A DNA stretch of 62,180 bases from an uncultured Oscillospiraceae bacterium (GTDB lineage: Bacteria; Bacillota; Clostridia; Oscillospirales; Oscillospiraceae), in assembly GCA_947588955.1 (NCBI GenBank), contig CANPYX010000009.1:1-62180 (forward strand). The letters are read 5' to 3'. A model generated the notes under the pieces. That model worked only from the letters and a program-made list of their open reading frames with translations. It searched no databases and had not been told where the DNA came from. A program made the translations under genes and the position numbers. This document shows positions 34,779 to 44,974 of this stretch, piece by piece (the stretch's first letter is position 1; each line of letters starts with the position of its first letter).

Positions 34779-35084
34779 ATGAAAATCAAAACCAACGACA
34801 CAGTCGTCGTCCTGTCCGGAAAGGACAAGGGCAAGCAGGGCAAGGTGCTTTCCGCCGATCCTGAGGGCCGCAAGGTCATCGTTGAGGGCGTGAACGTCGC
34901 CAAGCGCCATCAGAAGGCCCGCCGTCAGGAGGAGCAGAGCGGCATCATCAAGAAGGAGACCCCCATCTATGTCTCCAAGGTCATGCTCGTCTGCCCCAAG
35001 TGCGGCAAGCCCACCCGCGTCGGCCACTCCGTGGTAGACGGCAAAAAGGTCCGCGCCTGCAAAAAGTGCGGCGCGGCTATATGA
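34779..35084 (+). CDS. rplX: 50S ribosomal protein L24 (zinc-ribbon form)
   Basis: 101 aa. The KOW motif [17 protein letters not shown] is at the N-terminus. The C-terminal part has two CxxC pairs ([11 protein letters not shown] and CKKC), a small zinc ribbon common in clostridial L24. Assembly initiator of the 50S subunit. Confidence 0.97.
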   Translation: MKIKTNDTVVVLSGKDKGKQGKVLSADPEGRKVIVEGVNVAKRHQKARRQEEQSGIIKKETPIYVSKVMLVCPKCGKPTRVGHSVVDGKKVRACKKCGAAI

Positions 35085-35101
35085 GAGAGGGAGGATAGAT
35101 C

Positions 35102-35644
35102 ATGCCCAGACTTAAAACAAGATATACTGAGGAGATCGCTCCCGCTCTTATGAAGAAGTTCGGCTACAAGAGCGTCATGCAGATCCCCCGCCTGGAGAAG
35201 ATCGTCATCAACGTGGGCTGCGGCGACGCCAAGGACAACGCCAAGGTCACCGAGAACGTGGTCAAGGAGATCAGCGCCATTGCCGGTCAGCACGCCGTGG
35301 TCACCAAGGCGCGCAAGTCCGTGGCTAACTTCAAGATCCGCGAGGGTATGAGCATAGGCGTCAAGGTCACCCTTCGCCGTGACAGGATGTGGGAGTTCCT
35401 GGACCGCCTCTTCAACGTGGCGCTCCCCCGTGTCCGTGACTTCCACGGCATAAACCCCAACTCCTTTGACGGCCGCGGCAACTACGCCCTGGGTATCAAG
35501 GAGCAGCTCATATTCCCTGAGATCGACTACGACAAGATCGACAAGATCCGCGGTATGGACATAGTTATGTGCACCACCGCCAAGACCGACGAGGAGGCCC
35601 GCGAGCTTCTCACACTCCTCGGCGCTCCGTTCTACAGAAACTAA
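35102..35644 (+). CDS. rplE: 50S ribosomal protein L5
   Basis: 180 aa, normal. [37 protein letters not shown] and [17 protein letters not shown] are family signatures; binds 5S rRNA. RBS GGGAGG. Confidence 0.98.
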   Translation: MPRLKTRYTEEIAPALMKKFGYKSVMQIPRLEKIVINVGCGDAKDNAKVTENVVKEISAIAGQHAVVTKARKSVANFKIREGMSIGVKVTLRRDRMWEFLDRLFNVALPRVRDFHGINPNSFDGRGNYALGIKEQLIFPEIDYDKIDKIRGMDIVMCTTAKTDEEARELLTLLGAPFYRN

Positions 35645-35659
35645 GGGAGGAGAAAAATC

Positions 35660-35845
35660 ATGGCTAAGAAATCAATGATACTCAAGCAGCAGAGAGACCC
35701 CAAGTTCTCCACCCGCAAGTACAACCGCTGCAAGATCTGCGGCCGCCCCCACGCCTACCTGCGCAACTACGGCATCTGCCGTATCTGCTTCAGGGAGATG
35801 GCGTATAAGGGCGAGATACCCGGCGTCAAAAAGGCGTCTTGGTGA
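35660..35845 (+). CDS. rpsN: 30S ribosomal protein S14, zinc type
   Basis: 61 aa, the short zinc-binding form: two CxxC pairs (CKIC and CRIC) around a [12 protein letters not shown] core. Followed not by rpsH directly but by a 235-bp structured spacer. Confidence 0.98.
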   Translation: MAKKSMILKQQRDPKFSTRKYNRCKICGRPHAYLRNYGICRICFREMAYKGEIPGVKKASW

Positions 35846-36080
35846 ATCTTTTTCCGCAATGCCGCGTTGCGCTCGCTCGCTGTATTTTAATACAGCTTCG
35901 CTCGCGCGCCTTGCCTTGCGAAAAAATCTTCACCAATCCGCGGTCTGAATGACCGCGTGGAAAACCAACAGTTAAATAGGATGGCGAAAGGTCTGCGGCA
36001 ATCACGTATTGCCGCGGATACCTCGCCGCCTGAACCTCCGCGAAAGCGGCGGTAACTCTGATCAAGGAGGAAGAATATCA
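35846..36080. repeat. Multi-hairpin spacer inside the spc operon
   Basis: A gap where only ~15 bases are expected. It opens with a long imperfect palindrome (about 35849-35928): TTTTTCCGCAA at one end, TTGCGAAAAA at the other, centred on GCTGTATTTTAATACAGC. Then CGCGGTC/GACCGCG (about 35939-35957), GCGGCAAT/ATTGCCGC (about 35995-36017) and CCGCC/GGCGG (about 36026-36053). No coding frame is convincing. It looks like an inserted structured repeat or a regulatory RNA segment. Confidence 0.6.
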
Positions 36081-36476
36081 ATGCAAATCACAGACCCCAT
36101 TGCGGATATGCTGACCCGCATAAGGAACGCCAATTCCGCAAAGCACCCCACAGTTGATATCCCCTGCTCAAACATGAAAAAGGCGATCGCCCAGATTTTG
36201 CTTGACGAGGGATACATCAAGAGCTTCCAGGTGAGCGATGACGGCGGACAGGGAGTCATCAAGGTGACCCTCAAGTACAACGCCGGCGAGAGGGTCATCC
36301 AGGGCCTTCGCCGGGTGTCCAAGCCCGGTCTTCGCTATTACGCCGGCACGGATGAGATACCCTACGTCCTCAAGGGACTGGGCATCGCCATCGTTTCCAC
36401 GTCTAAGGGCATCATGACCGACAAGCAGGCACGCCGTGAGCATGTCGGCGGCGAAGTCCTGGCGTTTGTGTGGTAA
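36081..36476 (+). CDS. rpsH: 30S ribosomal protein S8
   Basis: 131 aa. Starts [19 protein letters not shown] and ends with [14 protein letters not shown], then [12 protein letters not shown] 36081 sits after AAGGAGGA; longer frames into the spacer lack an RBS. In other bacteria S8 represses the spc operon by binding near rplE, so the structured spacer just before rpsH is noteworthy. Confidence 0.97.
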   Translation: MQITDPIADMLTRIRNANSAKHPTVDIPCSNMKKAIAQILLDEGYIKSFQVSDDGGQGVIKVTLKYNAGERVIQGLRRVSKPGLRYYAGTDEIPYVLKGLGIAIVSTSKGIMTDKQARREHVGGEVLAFVW

Positions 36477-36491
36477 GGGAGGTAACGAACT

Positions 36492-37031
36492 ATGTCAAGA
36501 ATCGGAAGAGCCCCCATTACCGTCCCCGCCGGTGTTGAGGTGACAGTCGCCGAGGGCAACGTCGTCACCGTCAAGGGTCCCAAGGGGACCATCACCAAGA
36601 CCCTGCGCCCTGAGATGACCATTGAGAAGGACGGCGCGGTCATCCACGTAAAGCGCCCCAACGATGAGAAGAACGAGCGCAGCCTCCACGGGCTTACGCG
36701 CACGCTCCTTGCCAACATGGTCCACGGAGTCACCGAGGAGTTCTCCAAGACACTGGAGATCAACGGCGTCGGCTACCGTGCCGCCAAGGAGGGCAAGAAC
36801 CTGGTCATGAACCTGGGTTATTCCCATCAGGTCATCGTTCCCGAAATAGACGGCATCCACATCGACGTGCCCAACCCCAACCAGGTGGTGGTCCACGGCG
36901 TCGACAAGCAGCTGGTTGGCCAGTTCGCGGCCGACTTGAGGGGCAAGAGGCCCCCGGAACCCTATAAGGGCAAGGGAATCAAGTACGCAGACGAAGTCAT
37001 CCGCCGCAAAGAAGGCAAGACTGGTAAATAA
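36492..37031 (+). CDS. rplF: 50S ribosomal protein L6
   Basis: 179 aa. SRIGRAPITVPAGVEVTV at the start, VKGPKGTITKTL, and the C-terminal signature RGKRPPEPYKGKGIKY. Two duplicated domains, usual length. Confidence 0.98.
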   Translation: MSRIGRAPITVPAGVEVTVAEGNVVTVKGPKGTITKTLRPEMTIEKDGAVIHVKRPNDEKNERSLHGLTRTLLANMVHGVTEEFSKTLEINGVGYRAAKEGKNLVMNLGYSHQVIVPEIDGIHIDVPNPNQVVVHGVDKQLVGQFAADLRGKRPPEPYKGKGIKYADEVIRRKEGKTGK

Positions 37032-37047
37032 AAGGAGGTGTGCCTAA

Positions 37048-37407
37048 ATGATTAAAAGACCTGATACCAAGGCTCAGCGTTTGAAGAGACATAAGAGAGT
37101 AAGGGCCAAGATCTCCGGCACGCCGGAATGCCCCAGGCTCAACGTTTTCCGCAGCGAGAAGAACATCTACGCCCAGCTTATAGACGACGTACACGGCGTC
37201 ACGCTGGCGGCGGCGTCTTCCGTTGAAAAGGATTTTGAAGGCTCCGGCTCCAACAAGGAGGGGGCCCGCAAGGTGGGCAAGCTCATCGCTGAGCGCGCCA
37301 AGGCGAAGGGTATAGAGGACGTGGTCTTTGACCGCGGCGGCTATATCTACCACGGACGCGTCCAGGAGCTGGCCGAGGGCGCCCGCGAGGGCGGACTCAA
37401 CTTTTAA
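37048..37407 (+). CDS. rplR: 50S ribosomal protein L18
   Basis: 119 aa. Basic N-terminus with [19 protein letters not shown], and the C-terminal [24 protein letters not shown]; binds 5S rRNA with L5. Confidence 0.97.
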   Translation: MIKRPDTKAQRLKRHKRVRAKISGTPECPRLNVFRSEKNIYAQLIDDVHGVTLAAASSVEKDFEGSGSNKEGARKVGKLIAERAKAKGIEDVVFDRGGYIYHGRVQELAEGAREGGLNF

Positions 37408-37425
37408 CGGAGGGAGGAAACGAAT

Positions 37426-37956
37426 ATGCCTTACAGCAGCAATCAAAGAGGAAACCGCCGCGACCGTGAAGAGGTCAAGAGCGAGTATATCGAAAAGGTC
37501 GTCTCCCTCAACCGCGTTTCCAAGACCGTCAAGGGCGGACGTATCATGAAGTTCTCCGCGCTTGTGGTCGTGGGCGACGGCAAGGGCAAGGTCGGCTTCG
37601 GCCTTGGCAAGGCCGCTGAGGTGTCCGAGGCCATCCGCAAGGGCATTGAGGACGCCAAGAAAAACTTCACCCACATCACCCTCAAGGGCGGCACGATCCC
37701 CCATGAGGTCATCGGCGAGTTCGGCGCCGGCCGCGTGCTCCTGAAGCCCGCCCCCGCCGGTACCGGCGTTATCGCCGGAGGCGCCGTCCGTGCGGTGGTC
37801 GAGGCCGCGGGCATTACGGACATCCGTACCAAGTGCCTCAGGTCCAACAACCCCGCCAACGTGGTGGCCGCTACGATGAAGGGCCTCAAGTCCCTGCGCA
37901 ACGTGGAGCAGGTCGCCGCCACCCGCGGCAAGGCCGCCGAAGAGATACTGGGCTAA
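37426..37956 (+). CDS. rpsE: 30S ribosomal protein S5
   Basis: 176 aa. [19 protein letters not shown] in the double-stranded-RNA-binding domain, then [14 protein letters not shown] and [20 protein letters not shown]. The first ~18 residues are a hydrophilic extension. Normal for Clostridia. Confidence 0.98.
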   Translation: MPYSSNQRGNRRDREEVKSEYIEKVVSLNRVSKTVKGGRIMKFSALVVVGDGKGKVGFGLGKAAEVSEAIRKGIEDAKKNFTHITLKGGTIPHEVIGEFGAGRVLLKPAPAGTGVIAGGAVRAVVEAAGITDIRTKCLRSNNPANVVAATMKGLKSLRNVEQVAATRGKAAEEILG

Positions 37957-37968
37957 GGAGGACAGAGC

Positions 37969-38151
37969 ATGGCTACAATCAATATCAAGCTCGTCAAGAG
38001 CCTTAACGGCAGGATCGCCAAGCACATCGCCACAGCCGAGTCCCTGGGACTCCGCAAGATAGGCGACGAGACCACCCAGCCCGACAATCCGCAGACCAGA
38101 GGTAAGATCGCCAAGATCGGTTACCTTCTGCAGGTCACGGAACAGAAATAA
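37969..38151 (+). CDS. rpmD: 50S ribosomal protein L30
   Basis: 60 aa with [16 protein letters not shown] and [18 protein letters not shown] followed by [12 protein letters not shown]. Usual length and place between rpsE and rplO. Confidence 0.96.
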   Translation: MATINIKLVKSLNGRIAKHIATAESLGLRKIGDETTQPDNPQTRGKIAKIGYLLQVTEQK

Positions 38152-38164
38152 GGAGGTTTGCGGA

Positions 38165-38626
38165 ATGAAATTACACGAACTTTCTCCCGCTGCCGGCTCC
38201 ACCGCCAAGGCCTGGAGAAAAGGCCGCGGTATCGGCTCCGGCAACGGCAAGACCGGCGGCCGCGGACACAAGGGCCAGAAGGCCCGCAGCGGCGGCGGAG
38301 TCCGCGTGGGCTTTGAGGGCGGCCAGATGCCCCTCGCCCGCCGTATCCCCAAGAGGGGCTTCAACAACATCTTTGCCAAGCCCCTGGACGCGGTGAACGT
38401 CTCCATGCTCAACCGCTTTGAGGACGGAGCCGTCGTAGACGTGGAAGCACTGGAGAAGGCAGGCATCATCTCCGGCGTCAAGTACGGCATCAAGGTCATC
38501 GGCAACGACAAGCTCACCAAAAAGCTCACCGTCAAAGCGGTGAAATTCTCTGAGTCGGCAAAGGCCAGCATCGAGGCCGCCGGCGGAAAGGCCGAGGAGC
38601 TCGGTGGGAAGGCCGAGGTGAAGTGA
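38165..38626 (+). CDS. rplO: 50S ribosomal protein L15
   Basis: 153 aa. [40 protein letters not shown] and the [18 protein letters not shown] core. The C-terminus is Lys/Glu/Gly-rich. The stop is one base from the secY GTG start. Confidence 0.97.
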   Translation: MKLHELSPAAGSTAKAWRKGRGIGSGNGKTGGRGHKGQKARSGGGVRVGFEGGQMPLARRIPKRGFNNIFAKPLDAVNVSMLNRFEDGAVVDVEALEKAGIISGVKYGIKVIGNDKLTKKLTVKAVKFSESAKASIEAAGGKAEELGGKAEVK

Positions 38627-38627
38627 G

Positions 38628-39932
38628 GTGCTTCAAACATTAAAGAACGCTTGGAAGGTTGAAGAGCTCCGCAAAAAGCTTCTTTTCACCCTGTTCGTCA
38701 TTCTTCTGTTCCGGGTGGGCAACGCCATCCCCGTTCCGAACATTGACAGAGCCCTTCTTAGCCAGTATTTTACCTCCTCCCTTAACAACACCATCCTTGG
38801 GCTTTACAACGTTATGAGCGGCTCGGCGTTCCAGTACGGCACCGTATTTGCCCTGAGCATACAGCCGTATATCAACGCCAGCATCATTATCCAGCTTCTC
38901 ACCATCGCCATCCCCGCCCTGGAGCGTCTCTCCAAGGAGGGCGGCGAGGAGGGAAAGAAGAAGCTGGAGAACATCACCCGCTATTCAACAGTGGCCATCG
39001 CCCTGCTTCAGGCCTACGGTTACTATGTGATCCTTTCCACCAACAACCTGATGAGCAACACCGGCGTGTGGCCCGCCATCGTCATCGTCGCCACCCTGGT
39101 CGCGGGCTCGTGCCTGGTGATGTGGATGGGCGAGCAGATCACGGAGTTCGGTATCGGAAACGGTATCTCCGTCATACTCTTCGCCGGCATTATCGCCAGG
39201 GTCCCCAACACCTTTGTGAACATGATAAACACCTTGTTCTCCGGAGCAAAGTGGACCGTGTGGCTCACCTACGCGCTGATGATACTGGGGGGGCTGGCGA
39301 TGATCGTTCTCATCGTCATCGTCACCAACGCCGAGCGCCGTATCCCCGTGGTATACGCCAAGCGCGTTGTGGGACGTAAGGTCTACGGCGGACAGAACAC
39401 CCACCTTCCTCTGAAGGTGAACATGTCCGGCGTCCTGCCCGTGATCTTCGCCAGCTCCATCGCCTCCCTGCCCGCCACCGTAGGCATGTTCTTCGGAAAG
39501 ACCTCCGAGTCCGCCGGCGGCTGGGGGACCTTCCTGAAGCTGTTTGACCAGACCAGCGTCCTGTATATGGTGCTGTACTTCCTGCTCATCATCTTCTTCA
39601 GCTATTTCTATTCCACCATCCAGTTCAACCCCATCGAGGTCAGCAATAACCTGATGAAAAACGGCGGATATATCCCCGGCTTCCGTCCCGGCAAGCCCAC
39701 CAGCGCCTTTATCAGCAAGGTGCTGAACAAGGTGACGCTCTTCGGCGCCATCTACCTTGCGATCATCGCCTTGGTGCCCCTCATCGTCGGCGCCATCAGC
39801 CAAACCGCAAGGGGGACCGGGATCTCCATCGGCGGCACCTCGCTCATAATCGTTGTGGGCGTCGCTCTTGAGACCGTGAGGGCCCTGGAGGCACAGCTCA
39901 TCATGCGCAACTACAAGGGATTTCTTGAATAA
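38628..39932 (+). CDS. secY: Preprotein translocase subunit SecY
   Basis: 434-aa channel subunit with ten membrane helices. FRVGNAIPVPNID near the N-terminus, EQITEFGIGNGISVILFAGI, and the cytosolic loops ERRIPVVYAKRVVGRK and NNLMKNGGYIPGFRPGKP that contact ribosome and SecA. GTG start 38628, directly after rplO, so probably coupled. Confidence 0.98.
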   Translation: MLQTLKNAWKVEELRKKLLFTLFVILLFRVGNAIPVPNIDRALLSQYFTSSLNNTILGLYNVMSGSAFQYGTVFALSIQPYINASIIIQLLTIAIPALERLSKEGGEEGKKKLENITRYSTVAIALLQAYGYYVILSTNNLMSNTGVWPAIVIVATLVAGSCLVMWMGEQITEFGIGNGISVILFAGIIARVPNTFVNMINTLFSGAKWTVWLTYALMILGGLAMIVLIVIVTNAERRIPVVYAKRVVGRKVYGGQNTHLPLKVNMSGVLPVIFASSIASLPATVGMFFGKTSESAGGWGTFLKLFDQTSVLYMVLYFLLIIFFSYFYSTIQFNPIEVSNNLMKNGGYIPGFRPGKPTSAFISKVLNKVTLFGAIYLAIIALVPLIVGAISQTARGTGISIGGTSLIIVVGVALETVRALEAQLIMRNYKGFLE

Positions 39933-39947
39933 TTAAGGAGTGTCCTT

Positions 39948-40583
39948 ATGAAGCTCATTCTTTTGGGAGCCCCCGGCGCCGGTAAAGGCACCCAGGCGGA
40001 CATCATCTCCCGCAAGCTTGAAATTCCCACGATTTCCACAGGCAACATCCTGCGGGCGGCTGTCCGGGAGGGCACGCCCGTGGGACTGCGTGCCAAAGCA
40101 ATAATCGAGGCCGGACAGCTCGTCCCCGACGACGTGATAATGGGCATAGTCTCGGAGCGCGTCGCCAAGGACGACTGCAAAAACGGCTTCATACTGGACG
40201 GGGTGCCCCGCACCATCGCCCAGGCGGACGCTCTTGAGGAGTTCGGCATCAACGTGGACTGCGCCCTTTGCATCGACGTGCCAGATGATGTCATCGTCAG
40301 GAGGATGTCCGGACGGAGGACGTGCTCAGAGTGCTCCGCCACATACCATGTGGAGAGCAATCCCCCCAAGACTGAGGGGATATGCGACGCCTGCGGCGGG
40401 AAGCTCACCATCCGCAAGGATGACCTTCCTGAGACAGTGCTGAGCAGGCTCTCGGTATACCACGCCCAGACAGAGCCGCTGCTGGACTACTACGGTTCAA
40501 AAGGCAAGCTCATACGCGTGGAGGGCGAGGAGACCATAGAGGCCACCTCCAAAAAAGTGTTCAAGGCCCTGGGGATAGAGTGA
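39948..40583 (+). CDS. adk: Adenylate kinase (zinc LID type)
   Basis: 211 aa. P-loop LLGAPGAGKGTQAD, AMP site ISTGNILRAAV, DGVPRTIAQAD. The LID carries four cysteines as CSEC and CDAC, the zinc-stabilised form of Gram-positive enzymes. RBS AAGGAG; 15 bases after secY. Confidence 0.97.
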   Translation: MKLILLGAPGAGKGTQADIISRKLEIPTISTGNILRAAVREGTPVGLRAKAIIEAGQLVPDDVIMGIVSERVAKDDCKNGFILDGVPRTIAQADALEEFGINVDCALCIDVPDDVIVRRMSGRRTCSECSATYHVESNPPKTEGICDACGGKLTIRKDDLPETVLSRLSVYHAQTEPLLDYYGSKGKLIRVEGEETIEATSKKVFKALGIE

Positions 40584-40586
40584 TAT

Positions 40587-41348
40587 ATGATACGTATCAA
40601 GTCCCCCCGGGAAATTGAAAAAATGCGCCGTGCGGGACAGATCGCCGCGGCTGCCCGCGATCTCGCGGGAAAATTGGCAGTCCCGGGCGCAACAACCCAT
40701 GACATAGACAAGCAAGTAGAGGCATTTATCCGATCCCGGCACGCGATCCCCACCTGCATAGGCTACTGCGGGTATCCCGCCGCCACCTGTATCTCCGTTA
40801 ACGAAGAGGTGGTGCACGGTATACCGGGCAAGCGGGTCATCAAGGAAGGCGACCTGGTCAGCGTTGACCTGGACGTGGGCTTTGAGGGCTGCATCGGGGA
40901 CTGCGCCGCCACCTTCATAGCGGGAAAGGCAAGGTGCGATGAGGACGTGAAGCTCCTGTCAATCACTAGGCAGGCGTTTTACGAGGGGCTCAGGTTCGCC
41001 CGTCCCGGTTACCGGGTCTCCGACATCAGCGCCGCCGTTCAACAGTTTGTGGAGGAAAACGGTTTTTCCGTTATCCGCGATTACGTCGGACACGGAATCG
41101 GCACCGAAATGCACGAGGAGCCGGAGGTCCCGAACTTCGGCAAGCCCGGACACGGACCAAGGCTTGTCAAGGGCATGACCATATGTATCGAGCCCATGGT
41201 CTGCGCCGGCAGCTGGCCGGTGCGGGTCCTGAGCGACGGCTGGACCGCGGTGACGCGGGACGGCTCACGGGCCGCCCACTATGAGAACACCATACTTATC
41301 ACCGACGGGGAGCCCGAAATACTGACGGTTCCCGAGCCGGAGGTGTGA
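40587..41348 (+). CDS. map: Type I methionyl aminopeptidase
   Basis: 253 aa. Removes N-terminal Met from nascent proteins. Metal ligands in order: Asp in SVDLDVGFEG and Asp in GDCAATF, His in GHGIGTEMHEEP, Glu in CIEPMV and Glu in YENTILIT. Three bases after adk. Confidence 0.97.
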   Translation: MIRIKSPREIEKMRRAGQIAAAARDLAGKLAVPGATTHDIDKQVEAFIRSRHAIPTCIGYCGYPAATCISVNEEVVHGIPGKRVIKEGDLVSVDLDVGFEGCIGDCAATFIAGKARCDEDVKLLSITRQAFYEGLRFARPGYRVSDISAAVQQFVEENGFSVIRDYVGHGIGTEMHEEPEVPNFGKPGHGPRLVKGMTICIEPMVCAGSWPVRVLSDGWTAVTRDGSRAAHYENTILITDGEPEILTVPEPEV

Positions 41349-41349
41349 G

Positions 41350-41619
41350 ATGGAAATTGAGAGGGCGGATGTGGTCAGGTCCCTGGCAGGGAGAGACGCC
41401 GGAGAGCTGTTTTACGTCAGCTCCACCGACGGCGTATACGCCCAGATTGTCAACGGGCGTGACCGCAGGCTGGAAAAACCGAAAAAAAAGAAGCTCCGCC
41501 ACCTTGAATTCGTCAGGCGCGGCGACGACCGGACAGATCAGAAGCTCCGCTCCGGCGAAAAGGTGACAAACAGCGAGCTTCGGCGCGCGCTGGCTGAAAG
41601 GGCCGGCGAGGAGCAATAA
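41350..41619 (+). CDS. KOW-domain RNA-binding protein
   Basis: 89 aa, small and basic; GDV/KOW-like N-terminal beta part ([17 protein letters not shown]), a [15 protein letters not shown] basic patch and a charged helical tail. This L14e-like RNA-binding protein is regularly found between map and infA in Firmicutes; its role in the ribosome is uncertain. ATG 41350 follows the map stop by one base. Confidence 0.8.
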   Translation: MEIERADVVRSLAGRDAGELFYVSSTDGVYAQIVNGRDRRLEKPKKKKLRHLEFVRRGDDRTDQKLRSGEKVTNSELRRALAERAGEEQ

Positions 41620-41632
41620 GGAGGTATGCAGC

Positions 41633-41851
41633 ACGGCTAAAGATGACGTTATCGAGCTGGAGGGCACAGTAGTCGAGTCATTGCCCAACACCATGTTCAA
41701 CGTTGATATCGGAAACGGACATATAATCCTTGCCCATATCTCCGGTAAGCTTCGTATGAACTTCATCAGGATCCTGCCCGGCGACAAGGTGACCGTCCAG
41801 ATGTCACCGTATGATCTGACCCGGGGGAGGATCACCTGGCGCACAAAGTAA
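41633..41851 (+). CDS. infA: Translation initiation factor IF-1, apparent ACG start
   Basis: 72 aa, exactly the usual IF-1 length when read from ACG: (T)[18 protein letters not shown], then [19 protein letters not shown], the signature PGDKVTV, and [12 protein letters not shown]. The codon at the normal ATG position is ACG; no ATG, GTG or TTG occurs in frame between the KOW gene stop and it. AAGGAGGT ends seven bases before ACG, an ideal distance. An out-of-frame ATG at 41626 opens a four-codon frame (stop at 41638) but touches the RBS. Either a rare start codon or a T-to-C change or error. Confidence 0.9.
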   Translation, partial: TAKDDVIELEGTVVESLPNTMFNVDIGNGHIILAHISGKLRMNFIRILPGDKVTVQMSPYDLTRGRITWRTK

Positions 41852-41998
<147 letters not shown>

Positions 41999-42023
41999 TT
42001 GAAGAAAGGATTGGTCAAAAAGT

Positions 42024-42392
42024 ATGGCAAGAATTTCCGGCGTTGACCTGCCCCGCGACAAGAGGATCGAGATCGGTCTCACATACGTCTACGGCATCGG
42101 CAGAACCAGCGCGAAAAAGATTTTGGAGCAGACAGGCATCAACCCCGACACCCGCGTCAAGGATTTGACCGAGGCGCAGGAGGCGGCGCTTCGTGAGTGC
42201 ATCGACCACCACTATGTTGTGGAGGGCGACCTTCGCCGCCAGGTGGCGCTGGACATCAAGCGCCTCACCGAGATCGGCTGCTACCGCGGCACCCGCCACA
42301 GAAGGGGTCTGCCCGTTCGCGGTCAGAGAAGCAAGACAAACGCCCGTACCCGCAAGGGCCCGAAGCGTACCATCGCCAATAAGAAGAAGTAA
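42024..42392 (+). CDS. rpsM: 30S ribosomal protein S13
   Basis: 122 aa. [32 protein letters not shown] (H2TH region), and the basic tail [18 protein letters not shown] that enters the decoding area. Confidence 0.98.
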   Translation: MARISGVDLPRDKRIEIGLTYVYGIGRTSAKKILEQTGINPDTRVKDLTEAQEAALRECIDHHYVVEGDLRRQVALDIKRLTEIGCYRGTRHRRGLPVRGQRSKTNARTRKGPKRTIANKKK

Positions 42393-42407
42393 GGGAGGGA
42401 TATTCAC

Positions 42408-42809
42408 ATGGCAGGAAACACTAAAGGCAAGGTCGTCCGCACCCGCCGCCGCGAGCGCAAGAACATAGAAAAGGGCCAGGTGCATATCAGCTCCAGCTTC
42501 AACAATACCATGGTCACCGTCACCGACTCCTTCGGCAACGCCCTCAGCTGGGCCTCCGCCGGCGGAATGGGCTTCCGCGGCAGCAAGAAGAGCACCCCCT
42601 TCGCCGCCCAGACAGCCGCGGAGACAGCGGCAAAGGCCGCCATGGAGCACGGCCTGAAGACCGTCGAGGTCTTTGTAAAGGGCCCCGGCTCCGGACGTGA
42701 GGCCGCCATCCGCGCGCTGCAGACAGTCGGTCTTGAGGTCACCATGATCAAAGACGTGACCCCCATCGCTCACAACGGCTGCCGCCCCCCGAAGCGCCGC
42801 CGCGTGTAA
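42408..42809 (+). CDS. rpsK: 30S ribosomal protein S11
   Basis: 133 aa. [40 protein letters not shown], and the C-terminal [18 protein letters not shown] end; complete. Confidence 0.98.
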   Translation: MAGNTKGKVVRTRRRERKNIEKGQVHISSSFNNTMVTVTDSFGNALSWASAGGMGFRGSKKSTPFAAQTAAETAAKAAMEHGLKTVEVFVKGPGSGREAAIRALQTVGLEVTMIKDVTPIAHNGCRPPKRRRV

Positions 42810-42834
42810 TCTTGAGAAGGAGGAATAATTTACT

Positions 42835-43446
42835 ATGGCAAAGAATATGCAGCCCATCGTAAAGCGCTGCAAGGCGCTGGGCATTTCTCCTGCTTACATG
42901 GGTTATACCGCGAAGACAAAGTCTGACACCATCCGCAACCCCAAGGGTCAGATGCGCCGTAAGCAGGGCGAGTACGCAATGCAGCTCAATGAGAAGCAGA
43001 AGGTCAAGTTTGTGTACGGCATCCTTGAGAAGCAGTTCCGCGGCTACTATGAGAAGGCCGCCAAGGCCCCCGGTCAGACCGGCGAGGTTCTGCTTACCAC
43101 CATCGAGCGCCGTCTTGACAACGTTATTTACCGCCTCGGTTTCGCCATGACCCGCCGCGAGGCCCGTCAGGCTGTGAACCACGGTCATTTCAACGTGAAT
43201 GGCCGCAGGGTGGATATTCCCTCCTATCTTGTGAAGCCCGGCGACGTGATCGAGGTCCGCGAAAAGAGCAGGTCCTCCGCCATGTTCAAGAGGCTTACCG
43301 GCGAGGACGCGGTCATCATCACTCCCCCGAAGTGGCTTGAGAAGGACCTCAACAAGCTTCAGGGCAAGGTTTTGACAATGCCCGCCCGTGAGGACATCGA
43401 CCTGCCCGTTGAGGAGCAGCTCATCGTCGAGCTCTATTCCAAGTAA
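42835..43446 (+). CDS. rpsD: 30S ribosomal protein S4
   Basis: 203 aa. Form without the N-terminal cysteine cluster; S4 RNA-binding domain [19 protein letters not shown] and [18 protein letters not shown] 117-bp non-coding gap with a CCGGCG/CGCCGG-like hairpin separates it from rpoA. Confidence 0.97.
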   Translation: MAKNMQPIVKRCKALGISPAYMGYTAKTKSDTIRNPKGQMRRKQGEYAMQLNEKQKVKFVYGILEKQFRGYYEKAAKAPGQTGEVLLTTIERRLDNVIYRLGFAMTRREARQAVNHGHFNVNGRRVDIPSYLVKPGDVIEVREKSRSSAMFKRLTGEDAVIITPPKWLEKDLNKLQGKVLTMPAREDIDLPVEEQLIVELYSK

Positions 43447-43563
43447 TCCGTGCTGCCACGCTCCGGCACACCGGCGTATTTCCTGCCGGGGCCTGGCATA
43501 AGCCCTCATTGGAAATCCGCACCGCGCACGAAAGCGCTAACTTAATAAGGAGGGTATATATTA

Positions 43564-44520
43564 GTGATTGAAATTGAAAAGCCGCGTATCGAGTGTATCG
43601 AATCCCCCGAGGACGAGTCCTACGGCAAGTATGTCGTGGAGCCCCTGGAGCGCGGCTACGGCATTACGTTGGGAAACTCCCTGCGCAGGATACTCCTCTC
43701 CTCACTGCCCGGAACCGCTGTCACAAGCGTAAAGATCTCCGGCGTGAACCATGAGTTCAGCACCATCCCCGGCGTCAAGGAAGACGTGACGGAGATAGTC
43801 CTGAACCTGAAAAGCATTATAGCCAAGCTCCACTGCGACGGTGAAAAGACCGTCTACATCGAGGCGATAGGCGAGGGCGAGGTCACAGCCGGCGACATCA
43901 AGGCCGACGGCGAGGTCGAGATACTGAACCCTGAGCTCCACATCGCCTCCCTGGGTCCTGACGCCCAGCTGCGCATGGAGCTGACAATGAACCACGGCAG
44001 GGGCTATGTCTCCGCCGAGCGCAACAAGGCCGGACAGACCCAGCAGGTCATCGGCGTTATCCCTGTGGACTCCATCTATACCCCCGTCCTCAAGGTCAAC
44101 TACGCCGTGGAGAACACCCGCGTGGGCAACATGACCGACTTTGACAAGCTGACGCTTGAGGTCTGGACGGACAAGACCATCTCCGCCCGCGACGCCGTCA
44201 GCATGGGCGCCAAGATCCTCTGCGACCACTTCGCGCTGTTCACGGACCTCTCCGAGTCAGCGGGCTCAAAGTCCCTGATTGTGGAGAAGAGCGAAACTCA
44301 GCGCGACAAGGTCCTGGAGATGACCATAGAGGAGCTGGACCTCTCCGTTCGCAGCTTCAACTGCCTTAAACGCGCCAACATCAACACAGTGGAGGAGCTT
44401 ATCTCCAAGACCGAGGCCGAGATGATAAAGGTTCGCAACCTGGGCCACAAGTCCCTGGAGGAGGTCATCCACAAGCTGGCTATGATGGGCCTTTCCCTCG
44501 CCAGCGACGAAAACAACTAA
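43564..44520 (+). CDS. rpoA: RNA polymerase alpha subunit
   Basis: 318 aa. N-terminal domain: [25 protein letters not shown] for assembly with beta/beta'. C-terminal domain: [20 protein letters not shown] and [12 protein letters not shown] that binds UP elements and activators. GTG start 43564, following GGAGGG. Confidence 0.98.
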   Translation: MIEIEKPRIECIESPEDESYGKYVVEPLERGYGITLGNSLRRILLSSLPGTAVTSVKISGVNHEFSTIPGVKEDVTEIVLNLKSIIAKLHCDGEKTVYIEAIGEGEVTAGDIKADGEVEILNPELHIASLGPDAQLRMELTMNHGRGYVSAERNKAGQTQQVIGVIPVDSIYTPVLKVNYAVENTRVGNMTDFDKLTLEVWTDKTISARDAVSMGAKILCDHFALFTDLSESAGSKSLIVEKSETQRDKVLEMTIEELDLSVRSFNCLKRANINTVEELISKTEAEMIKVRNLGHKSLEEVIHKLAMMGLSLASDENN

Positions 44521-44545
44521 CTCTGGTAAGAAGGAGGAGAAAGAT

Positions 44546-44887
44546 ATGCCCGGAACACGTAAGCTCGGCAAGACCACCGACCAGCGCAAGGCAATGCTCC
44601 GCCAGCTGGTCACCGATTTCCTGGACAAGGGACGGATGGAGACCACATTCACCCGCGCCAAGGAGATCGCGCCTCTGGCCGAGAAGATGATAACCCTTGG
44701 CAAGGAGAACACCCTTGCCTCCCGTCGTCAGGCGCTGGAGTTCATCACCCGCGAGGACGTGGTGACCAAGGTATTCAAGGAGCTTGCTCCCAAGTACGCC
44801 ACCCGTGAGGGCGGCTACACCCGTGTCACCCGCACCGCCCCCCGCCGCGGCGATGCCGCCGAGATGGGGATCATCGAGCTGGTGTGA
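44546..44887 (+). CDS. rplQ: 50S ribosomal protein L17
   Basis: 113 aa. [20 protein letters not shown], the [20 protein letters not shown] helix, and [19 protein letters not shown]. Last gene of the supercluster; a terminator follows. Confidence 0.97.
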   Translation: MPGTRKLGKTTDQRKAMLRQLVTDFLDKGRMETTFTRAKEIAPLAEKMITLGKENTLASRRQALEFITREDVVTKVFKELAPKYATREGGYTRVTRTAPRRGDAAEMGIIELV

Positions 44888-44932
44888 GTTCCCCTGATCA
44901 AGAGAACCCGCCCAAGGGAGAACAATGATATG

Positions 44933-44974
44933 ACATCCGCCGAAAAGCGCAAGCTTCGCGGCGGATGTTGTTTT
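44933..44974 (+). terminator. Terminator of the ribosomal supercluster
   Basis: Perfect 10-bp outer stem ACATCCGCCG, an inner AAGCGC/GCTT part, then TTGTTTT. Confidence 0.9.

Noticed and set aside
36997-38640. 547-codon minus-strand frame opposite rplR-rplO
   Set aside because: Spans several well-identified ribosomal genes on the other strand; no plausible start or homology.
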